A DNA stretch of 64,000 nucleotides from Oscheius tipulae (lineage: Eukaryota > Nematoda > Chromadorea > Rhabditida > Rhabditidae). Where the stretch lies: NCBI GenBank assembly GCA_037178975.1, contig JASJZH010000002.1, forward strand, positions 3,162,001 through 3,226,000, written 5' to 3'. The first letter of the stretch is position 1, and the number at the start of each line of letters is the position of its first letter. Made by a program: the position numbers and the translations under genes. This document shows positions 55,962-64,000 of the stretch, in pieces. The notes below the pieces were generated by a model that made no database searches, was not told the DNA's origin, and saw only the letters and a list, made by a program, of their open reading frames with translations.

Positions 55962-56534
55962 CAGTTCATGTTGCCTTCCTAGGAGGAAGGCCGTTCCAAA
56001 ATTTCTTTCAACCTCTACTTGAGCAGGGTCGGAAGCATTGTAATACCTCAAACTTGGGTAATTAAACCGACGTTGATGCCCGCTATCGAGCTATTAGGAA
56101 GTCTGGGTAGAGAGATGGTACGGCGGAGGCCAAAGGAACTAGTGTCAGAGACGGAGAGCAGCCCTCGATTCTGTTTTATATGGAACTCTGCATAAAGAAG
56201 GTTTTTGTTAGATGAAGATAGTGCTTCTAGTGATTCTTTGAGACGATACGAATATCAAAAAGCGACCTCAAAGTGATATCTATACAGTTTTAGTCTGTTC
56301 CCCCGCTTCCAATCTTTTGGCGCTAATTCAATGGTTCCTCTGTGTCTGTAGGACAGATTTCTGTGGCCTCCGCCGTATCATCTCTCTACCCAGACTTCCT
56401 AATAGCCCGACAGCGGGCAGCAACGTCGGTTTAATTACCCAAGTTTGAGGTATTACAATGCTTCCGACCCTGCTCAAGTAGAGGTTGAAAGAAATTTTGG
56501 AACAGCCTTCCTCCTAGGAAGGCAACATGAACTG
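55962..56534. mobile_element. 573-bp palindromic (foldback/MITE-like) element
   Basis: Left arm 55962-56132 and right arm 56364-56534 are inverted copies of 171 bases each, beginning CAGTTCATGTTGCCTTCC and differing by only a few substitutions. They enclose a 231-base spacer. No coding frame is visible. No clear target-site duplication could be read at the borders (flanks GACTT and TATTCC). It would form a long hairpin in single-stranded DNA or RNA. It directly adjoins the DDI1-like pseudogene. Confidence 0.85.
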
Positions 56535-56753
56535 TATTCCGTTTTCTTCTCAGTTCTTTAACATGTTCAGCTCGCCTAACTGTGTATCTTTTCCATACAG
56601 TTCGGGCGAAAATCGTCCTTCCAAAGTTGCCGCCTTTCTAGTATGGAACTTGAAAGAAACCCGTAGCCATAGAAAGCCTTTATTATGCAGAGTTGTGAAA
56701 AACAAATACTTGGGTATACCCGTACAGACTCGTTAAAAGTAAATGCTGTTAAC

Positions 56754-58587
56754 TCATAGATCGGTCATGGGAACGGCGTTTCCATTCTGTCGAAGGGCTT
56801 TCTTCTCCGCGAAAAAGATGGACTTTTCCGGGATCACGTTCCGGAACAGGACGAAACAGACGAGAGTCAGCTCGAATGTCATTGCCACATTATGCCAGAC
56901 TAAGGAATTTGTTAGAGGAAAATAAGGTGACTTACATCGACTGACCATCGAGGGAGAGGCGTCTGTCAGCCCTCCCATGCCGCCATTTTTTGAGATCAGA
57001 TCGAGAATGAACTTCTGGAAGGTGAAGAGCATCTGGGAGATGTCGACACAGCGAAAGATGACGTTCATGTTGTATGGTTCCAAGTGTTCCTGAAACAGGA
57101 GATCTGAGTGGGTGGTTCGAGGGGATACTTACCCTGACAGAGGTCACTATGACGTGACACATGAACACGGCTAGAAGAGTCGAAGCTACCCCAACTCCGT
57201 TGATGATCTGGACAGTTCTAAAAAGAGAGATAGGATCAAATATCAGACAGTGATAGTCGAAGTCAAACAAACAGGAAACTCACGGCCCGGAATCCCAAAC
57301 ACCCTCGAGTGAGATGATAACGAGGACGAGCTGCAGAAAGATCCTGACCATGGGAGACTGCTTGACCAGGTAGCTCAAGTAGCGGACTCTCTTACTGTAA
57401 GGAATGAGATTGAGAAGGAGGGTGAACTTACGGTGTGGGTTGAACTGAAGGCAGACAGTGACAGCAGCAGCAGTAGGGACGGACATCAAAATGGAAGACC
57501 TAAATTTTTCTGGATTGTTCTCAGAGATCAATTCGTAGATTGCCATGATGAAAAAGCTTCCATTGATTGAGTCTGTTCGAGACAAAGATTTTAAGACAAC
57601 AGGGAGAATCGTTTGCAGACCAACAGAAAGCACTTTTTCCACAAAACTGTGGCAGAGCCAGACTCGAGGCGAAAGATTGCTTTGTTGGGTCGGGTTTGCT
57701 CCATATAGATGGCACAATATTTGGTCTATCGGCTTAGACGACTGTCGGAACTTTTCGGTCGGTCATTCAAAAAACTTTGTGTCTCCCATGACGGCGAAAT
57801 GTTCAACCCAGATTACATAGATCAAAAGATTGTAAGTAATGCAAGTGAGTTACTCTGTGTTACACTAACTGAAGTCCCCGTCTCTGAAATGACAAGTGTC
57901 TTCAGCAAAAATCTTATGATGTAGACCAAGAAGTGTGAAATAGAAACGTAACGTTCTAAGCTGGTACGAGTGAGACACTTCTTTCTGTTCTACCCATCAA
58001 CAGTTTAGTTTACAGAAAACTATATTGCCTGATTCAAAGTGTGAGTGAGTCTCTGGCAAAACTTTTTTCTACTATTCTGCAAAGATTCCTTCAAATTCCT
58101 ACCTTCTTGTTCTCAATTAACCAATCTGTCATCTCTTTCCTCGTCCCAAACAGCCTTATGATTAGGATTATGGAAATGTGTAGACACATCATGAGATAAC
58201 TAAATTCTTGATTCATCCAAGCCTCATGTAACAAAACTTACACTAAACCAACAGCATACATGATGGCAGCTGCTCTTGGAATGATGTTCCCGATGAGACA
58301 GACTACGGAAACAAACTGGAACCTCTCTACATTACTCTCCCAAATAAGAACCCACCAATGGCATCCAGATGATGAAGTACAGGTCTCCTTGGTAGTACTC
58401 ATTGTTCACACAGTAGTGAACGTACCATACCATTCTCAGAGTCATGACAAAGATTGCGACGACTAGAACGGAACATATTCCGATGAAGACTATGTAGACC
58501 GCGGGGAGAGCTAAAAAAATGGGAGTCAGTTCAGTAAAAAAAGAGGAAAAGGTACTCACTAACAAACGTAGCGGGTTCCTCGCACAT
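56754..58587 (-). CDS. Organic solute transporter subunit alpha (SLC51A/OST-alpha family)
   Basis: OST-alpha is the multi-span subunit of a facilitative bile acid/steroid conjugate transporter in the basolateral plasma membrane. The start is MCEEPATFVT at 58587. TM1 is in YIVFIGICSVLVVAIFVM. The next exons have GDLYFIIWMPLVSVVCLIGN and PRAAAIMYAVGLVYLMMCLH with IILIIRLFGTRKEMTDWL, aligning with the human SLC51A segment around its IPRS and FGGKEAVLRTL. A central exon contains KFTLLLNLIPYSKRVRYLSY and MVRIFLQLVLVIISLEGVW. Then come TLLAVFMCHVIVTSVREHL, EPYNMNVIFRCVDISQMLFT and the last TM (VAMTFELTLVCFVLFRNV), ending NAVPMTDL with TGA at 56756-56754. The phase-1 join from MVSR to FWHNVAM is consistent. 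Paralogues exist in C. elegans, so no number is given. Confidence 0.88.
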
Positions 58588-59122
58588 CAATCGTGAGAAT
58601 GTTCGCTTAATTGTTTGGCTAACTGCTCCCTAGGTATAATGTTGTTTGCTTATGATGATCGAGGGCAAAACGATGAAGAAATAGCCTTCATCGTCTGTTT
58701 TTTCAAGCTGTGCTATTTTGGCGCTTAATGGTTGTTTTTATGAGGGTTCTTTTAGCATTAAAAGTGCTGAATTTGTAGATCTGGAAAGTTTTCGAACGTG
58801 TTAGCAACTTGATCTCCAGTATTGCCAATGCAGGAATGATCGCAAACCACCGTTCTACCCCCTATCCAATTTCAATGGTAGAGGAAGCCCTCGGTCTATG
58901 ATGTTCTACAAAGTTATAGTTATCGATCATCGAAAAGCGAAAAAACCAAATCTAAGACCCAGAAATGGAGCGGAACGGATGTCTGCACTATACTTGAGCA
59001 ACCCGGCTCAGCAGCAAAACAGCTCGAGCCGAAATTTTCGGCTCGACGTTTAAGTAATCTGCACATAGTAGTCAAGTCGCCTCCGTACGATCACTTAATG
59101 TAAAGTCTTTTGCAAACTCTCT

Positions 59123-59555
59123 TTACAATTGCTTTACTGCATACCGTGACAGTGGTATCAGTATGAAAAAGAGGAGACAAGATATGAGTGTGACTACTAC
59201 CGAGAGTAGAGATAAACAAGCTTTCAAGCTTTGCTCTAGCTCTGTGGTGAGCCATCCTAACCGAATCCTAACTTTGGAAAGCAAATCACTACCAAAGGGA
59301 TTGACTTACTTGGTAGACCGCTGATCCCGAACAAACTCGCTAGAACGGTAGAGACATTCATTAGGAACTAGACAGTAGTGGAAGTCAATGTCTTTGGAGG
59401 GAGCGTGTGATACCCAGCCGGACACCTAATCTGTTTGCCATGGTAGCCACAAAAAACCATCAAAGTCTGGCCGTTTGTCGCATCAATATTATCAAAGACT
59501 CACCTTCGAACCAATGGGTGATGTCCGGAATCACGGAGTTCTCCGGCAGGATCAT
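59123..59555 (-). CDS. Small single-span membrane protein upstream of OST-alpha
   Basis: Three exons (59555-59504, 59391-59310, 59267-59123) join with consistent phases (1, then 2) to about 92 residues. It begins MILPENSVIPDITHWFED, continues FHYCLVPNECLYRSSEF with two cysteines, then LTTELEQSLKACLSLLSVVV, and ends in one membrane span (VVVTLISCLLFFILIPL) plus a short basic tail RYAVKQL. There is no N-terminal signal peptide; the topology is tail-anchored-like. The acceptor at 59392-59393 (CTCCAAAG) is weak and the least secure junction. It lies on the same strand, 536 bp upstream of OST-alpha. OST-alpha needs a small single-span beta subunit in vertebrates; whether this is its analogue is conjecture, since no sequence match to OST-beta is visible. 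Confidence 0.5.
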
Positions 59556-59884
59556 TTCCTAAAAGCAGGGTTGTTTTTTAGATGAAATCCCGATGCGGAA
59601 GAAGGAAGAAAAGCTTACCCTTCGTGGAAAACATGGGCAAATTAGATTGCTCGACTTTGCTCAGGAAACCATGTGCCAGAAAAAAACAAGCAGCCTATCA
59701 CACTTATTGTCGCTTATCGGGGAAGGGTCTAGACAAACAAATTTTGACTTTTCGTGGGTCTGACGTTTTCTGTGTTTTCCTCAGTTCTGTGAGCTTTGAA
59801 GAGAGGAATAGTAACAGGCTGATCAAGGTGGTAAGGAAGAGGCATTTTCTGTTGTCAGACAAGTATATGTGGGATTTCGTCTGA

Positions 59885-60170
59885 CTATCTAGACAGTACA
59901 GTTAGGATTAATGAGTTCCGAAGCGATACGGGTGAGACCGAGACTGACTAGAAGCGAACTTACTGGTTGTCCCGGCACTACATGTCTGCTATTATACAGT
60001 TACCGAGCTGGTACAGGTGAATAGTCTGACTACCTAAACGGTACAGTTTGGACTCGTTTCTGGCTGCCGAGACGGTACAGGTGGCGATTTACATTGGTGA
60101 TTAAATGGTACGAGAAGAAAGTGGCCCAGTTACAGATTCACTAAGTCTCTGATGAGATGGTACATGTTTT
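59885..60170. repeat. Degenerate GGTACAG minisatellite
   Basis: Units of about 30-34 bases share a CCGAGACGGTACAGGTG-like core: best copies near 60003, 60033 and 60066, with weaker ones at 59889, 59918, 60101 and 60150. Related cores, inverted, occur at 45150-45410 and 53690-53900, and single copies near 43089 and 57961. Confidence 0.6.
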
Positions 60171-61809
60171 GACAGGTATAAAAAAAGGATAGGGAAGGTA
60201 TCTGTCATCCAAAAAACACGCCGGATTGTCTCTCTCGCCCTCTCGGTTTGCCAGCGTCACAGTTCATTGACTGCACCCACAAACTGTCAACAAAGGGATT
60301 TCAATAGTTTCACATCCCCTCACATTTCACCCAATAAATGGTTTCTGTTTTTCCCATGGTACTGTTTTTTCGCCTTGAAATGATCTGCAATGAGTCAAAG
60401 CACAAACAGAGCCATGATCTGCGGTGTGACTTTACAACTACCTAGACTAACAAAGGAGAAGGGTGTTTCCTTTCTTCGTAGACTAGCTGCCGACAGCAGC
60501 TTCGCAGCCCTTTGGCTTTGGCTTATTATTTCTCACAGGCGGCTATGCCGCTTCCCTAGTAGCAGTTTCCTCCGCAGCTGGCACATGCAATTGTACGGAC
60601 ACCATGACAGACGGACGGACTCACACCATTGCGCTTCAGTAGTAGAGAGATTAAATTGAGAAATAGGTAAATGACTTTGAAGGGGTCGCGTTTGAAAGAG
60701 GAACAGGTTGTGAGAAAAGAGGATAGCATAGATTACTGCAAGTTGTTTTCAACCACAAAGGAAGTCAATAGGACCAAGTTTGCAATGTGGGTATGAGAAC
60801 AGGCCTAAACGATTGTTCAGGTTTTTATGGAGCATCAGAGGCCGTGGTAGTCCAATTATTCCTGTTCTTCATTGTTCTTTCAATGTGTTTCAATCGGGCC
60901 AAGTTAAGGAGAAATCTTCTTTGATCGCTCCGTACCCAGAAAAGTTGGAAAAACCATAAGACCTTACACAATCAGACTACATCAATGAACATTGTCAGAG
61001 GGCTCAGTTTCGTTTAAACTTCAACCAACCTCAGCCAATATTGGTCTGCAGTTGATGGGCCCGATTTCATGGCCTACTTAAAAGTTCAAGGCCAGGAATG
61101 AATCACAGTTAATGGCAAATTGTTCGAACTATCGGAAATACAGATTGTGAAAGACAGATATACTGTTGGATACCAGGATAGGAAGAAAGACTGAAGGGTT
61201 GGATACAGTGAATGTTACTGTAATCTCTGGATGCCAACTATACGATTTTGGTTAACACGGCCATTCATCCCCAGCCTACGGTTTCAATAGCGTGCTTTGT
61301 TTGTGTACCAATGTGCTGTTTGCACTATGCTGGCTGGACATTTAAAACTATTATCAAAAGAAGAAGGATCATGCAGAGAGTAAATTCAGAAAAGAATAAG
61401 CGGGCGACGGAAGTGACGCCGCTGAGGTATGAGCTCGGGCCCCCTGCGGGTCAACAGTCTTGAGGTCTGTTTAGTTTACACAAGACGGGCGACTGATCTG
61501 ATTAACTCTTCTGACACCTCAAAATGGGTCTGTTTGCCTGGTACTTTACACATTTCAGATGGGAGAGGTGGTCTGTAAGCCAGTAGGAAGGACAATAGAA
61601 TTGGGACCTAAAAAGGAGAAATCTTATCTCGCAGTTTTCAGATCCAAAGTCTCATTTGACTCTTGAAGTTCTGTAAGCTCCGGGCTGACATACAGACGGA
61701 CAGCCTTAAAAAGACATGCTCAACAAATTGTACCTAACTAAAAAAATTATAAGAGAAGTCCAGTGGCCAAGGAAAGATCGAAAGAAAAAGCAGAACTCAT
61801 TTTATTTTT
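60171..61809. other. Intergenic stretch without a supported gene
   Basis: About 1.6 kb. Short open frames at 60390-60659 and 61248-61463 (the latter with a hydrophobic Cys-rich stretch, ACFVCVPMCCLHYAGWTF) lack splice or homology support. No RNA gene was recognised. Confidence 0.4.
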
Positions 61810-62475
61810 TCATTGTTTAGACTGTTTTTTCTTGCTGCTTTCCTTCTCCTTGCTCTTCTTGCTTTTCGACTTGCTGTCCGATTTCTTCTCCTTGGTCACC
61901 TCGAGCACAGGCGGCAGACGGACGCTCATGATCGGAACGGGACGGTGACGCTCCTTAGCCGGCAGAGCTTCCAAGAAGTCGAGCTGCTGCGGGTAGCCCT
62001 GGGAGACGAACCGGCTCGGATACTTCTCGATCATCTTCTTGGCCATGTTGAGACCGTCGGCGACGTCGTTGTTGCCCAGGACGCGGTGGACGATCTCCTT
62101 GCGGAAGTCCACGTCGTTGACGTACTCCCGGAAGACGTCGTGAGGCTTCATACCAGCCTCGACGGCCATGGCAGCAATTTCGCGCGACGTTAGACGAGCA
62201 CGTTCTAAGATCTTGCGGGTCAGGTCAATCTGTTTGCGGATTTCCTCCTGGCCCAGGTATTCCTTGCCCTTACGTTGCTGCACGAAGACATAGGTCATGG
62301 CGGCCAGGCAGAGCAGGCTGGCTACGATGCCCAGCGAGTTCATTCCGTATCCTATTGTGGTCCAGTTCAACTGAAAATTCTGCTTTAACTATATGTGGAG
62401 AGACAGAAAGACAGAAACTGGACAGTGGACTACCGAAAAACTTGCCAGATAACCTACCGGAGTAAGAGAACTCAT
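61810..62475 (-). CDS. Single-span membrane protein with lysine/serine-rich tail
   Basis: Two exons. A 6-codon first exon (62475-62458, MSSLTP) joins through an 87-nt intron to 62370-61810, giving 192 residues. One N-terminal membrane span (SLGIVASLLCLAAMTYVFV) is followed by QQRKGKEYLGQEEIRKQIDL and a helical domain (REIAAMAVEAGMKPHDVFRE, RKEIVHRVLGNNDVADGLNM). Next come a conserved-looking FLEALPAKERHRPVPIM and an extreme Lys/Ser tail (KSDSKSKSKKSKEKESSKKK). Codon use is GC3-rich like the kelch gene, suggesting strong expression. No family was recognised. The tail-out orientation would place the basic part in the cytosol. Confidence 0.8.
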
Positions 62476-62622
62476 CGTGTAAAACTTCGATTAAGTGCAC
62501 TTTGAAAGTTCCAAGGCATTGAAATTGCAAATTTCGACAACCAGGCGTTACAAACGAAACAAACTTTGTTTCTGTGGTAATTTGGGAGTCCTCTGTTCCA
62601 AACAATTAAGAAATCTTTTCAA

Positions 62623-64000
62623 ATGCTCTTTTTTCCAATGAGGCTCCTGTTGCTTCTGCTCCTTGGATCGAGAATAGTTCCCGCCGTCTCTTACTATGGT
62701 ACGTTCCACTTTCCTCCTCTTCGAAGCTGTTCAGGTGCTGACACATGTGGGAAGTCGCTGCCGAGACGAAAACCAAGATATGCGAAGAGACGAGAGGAGC
62801 AGCCGCAGTTGAAGGTTATGGGCGGAACTACAGCCGAGCCGGGAGAGCTTCCATGGGCTGTTCACATGACCATCAAGCAGCCGAATCCGGAGCACAAGGA
62901 TCCAAGAATGATCTCATTGTGTGGCGGCACTATGATCTCGAGCCGACATTTCCTGACAGCAGCCCGTTGCTTCAATCTCCGCTTCGACAACGAGCGCTGT
63001 TCCCTGGCCGACATGTTGACGAATGAGGAGATTGCGAGAACTGTTCGAATCTGGGTTGGAGCTCAGTGCAACACACTTGATCAGAAGACCAAGTGCTCGG
63101 AGTCAGGAGCGAAGAGATTTGCACAGAGGGTGGCCTTCAATCGTCAGTTCTTCGAGGACGGCTGTCAGAACTCGATCTTCGACATTGCCCTGATCGAGCT
63201 GAATGAGCCAGTCACCACACCTCATGCCTGCTTGCCTCATCTTCACAACATTGACAACTTTACTGAAGCGACAACCAACATGATCAGCTTCGGCTTTGGA
63301 CAGGATCGTGAGTTATCTTCATTTATCTGATGAATAGATTGATTAATTTAGCCTGGAACGGACACGATTTTACCAAGTACCTACAGAAGATCGAACTGGG
63401 CACACCGGTGGATCGCAGTGACTGTGAGAAGATGCACAAATTGGAGCATCGACACGCCCTCTGTACAAAGGTAGGCTACTTTTTCTTATCCCCTGCCCCT
63501 TGTTCGCTCGCCCCTTTGTCAGTTTGGTCAGCCTGTGGCCGTCCAATCTGTTGCTGTTACCTACCTTCCAAACTCATCTCCACTCTAATTCCGATAACGA
63601 GCCTGTGAGTTCACAGCGTAATTTTTCTCCCTTGTCCCATGATTCCCATGTCAAACGTCTAGTTTTCTATCTATGTCTGTTGTTTCTTGAGCACTTTTTT
63701 TTTTGACCCGAACTCTTTTGTCCAGTGTATTGTCATTTAACCACCAAGTACCGTGAGTTCAAACACACTCTTTCCCCCTTACTCCCTGTTCCGATTTCCT
63801 AACTGAACTTGCGTCATACCTGTTCTCTCTTGACAATTCTCGTGCCTTGGCTAGACTGTTATGCACTTTGTTTCTTAAAACTTTCCCTCGTTATATTAAC
63901 CTGCTCTCTAGATAAGACTAACCCACTATTTTCAGGAAACGCCTAGAAAGAATGTCTGTCTGGGAGACACTGGCGGCGGGATTCTCGGCCTTGTCAACGA
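62623..64000 (+). CDS. Trypsin-fold serine protease homologue, probably inactive (runs off right edge)
   Basis: Signal peptide (MRLLLLLLLGSRIVPAVS), then a 36-nt intron (62700-62735) that is also open in frame. A basic pro-region follows (KSLPRRKPRYAKRREE), then the mature start VMGGTTAEPGELPWAVHM. CGGTMISSRHFLTAARCF contains Arg where the catalytic His57 belongs (normally TAAHC). The Asp102 region DIALIEL is intact. After a 467-nt intron, the last visible exon reads KNVCLGDTGGG, with Thr in place of Ser195 (normally GDSGG). With His and Ser both replaced, proteolysis by the normal mechanism is not expected. Such homologues often act as regulators or decoys. The remainder of the C-terminal domain lies beyond base 64000. 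Confidence 0.85.

Noticed and set aside
62700-62735. Reading the 36-nt segment of the protease homologue as coding
   Set aside because: It is open in frame, but it begins GTACGT and ends TTCAG with a pyrimidine-rich tract, and its removal joins the signal peptide directly to the pro-region; an intron is more likely.

Overview
This window is nuclear DNA from a nematode. Almost every protein gene is split by short introns, mostly 35-45 nt, with GT donors and strong TTTCAG/TTCCAG acceptors. Several genes belong to seven-helix receptor classes best known as nematode chemoreceptors (Srt-, Srg- and Sre-like). These lie among conserved animal genes (TAF13, CCM3/PDCD10, Rubicon-like, ZNF598, ABHD4/5, MFSD8/CLN7, neuromedin U receptor, SLC51A/OST-alpha). 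The species cannot be fixed from this sequence alone. Gene models were spliced by eye; where exon phases are stated they were checked by hand.

Layout. 0-3.2 kb: three minus-strand genes (an unrecognised gene running off the left edge, TAF13, CCM3). 4.2-8.5 kb: a Rubicon-like autophagy/endosome regulator on the plus strand. 9.3-17.3 kb: three Srt-like receptors on the plus strand with an intron-free BTB-BACK-kelch gene among them. 17.9-19.4 kb: an Srg-like receptor on the minus strand. 21.2-24.0 kb: a secreted cysteine-rich (lustrin-type) gene whose second intron holds a complete small secreted cysteine-rich gene on the opposite strand. 24.2-28.3 kb: ZNF598 (minus). 29.2-31.3 kb: a second Srg-like receptor (minus). 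31.9-32.3 kb: a fragment of a non-LTR retrotransposon. 33.5-35.2 kb: ABHD4/5-like hydrolase. 36.1-36.8 kb: a short DDI1-like retropepsin gene with a broken 5' half. 37.9-39.6 kb: Sre-like receptor. 40.0-40.8 kb: decayed Tc1/mariner element. 40.9-42.9 kb: MFSD8-like transporter. 43.7-45.7 kb: neuromedin U-type receptor (minus). 45.7-53.1 kb: a long stretch with no convincing gene. 53.1-55.2 kb: secreted zinc metalloprotease-like gene. 55.3-56.5 kb: a decayed second DDI1-like copy and a 573-bp palindromic element. 56.8-59.6 kb: OST-alpha and, upstream on the same strand, a small single-span membrane protein. 61.8-62.5 kb: a lysine-rich single-span membrane protein (minus). 62.6 kb to the right edge: a trypsin-fold protein whose visible catalytic His and Ser are replaced.

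The genes do not form one pathway. They mix basal transcription (TAF13), kinase-complex scaffolding (CCM3), autophagy and endosome control (Rubicon), ribosome quality control (ZNF598), lipid hydrolysis (ABHD), lysosomal transport (MFSD8), peptide signalling (NMUR), bile-acid/steroid-type solute transport (OST-alpha) and chemosensation (five receptors). No prokaryotic feature, CRISPR array or viral genome was seen. The most unusual items are the nested gene at 21.4-22.1 kb, the probable pseudoprotease at 62.6 kb, the small DDI1-like family, a family of tRNA-like elements sharing sequence outside the promoter boxes, and degenerate GGTACAG minisatellites.
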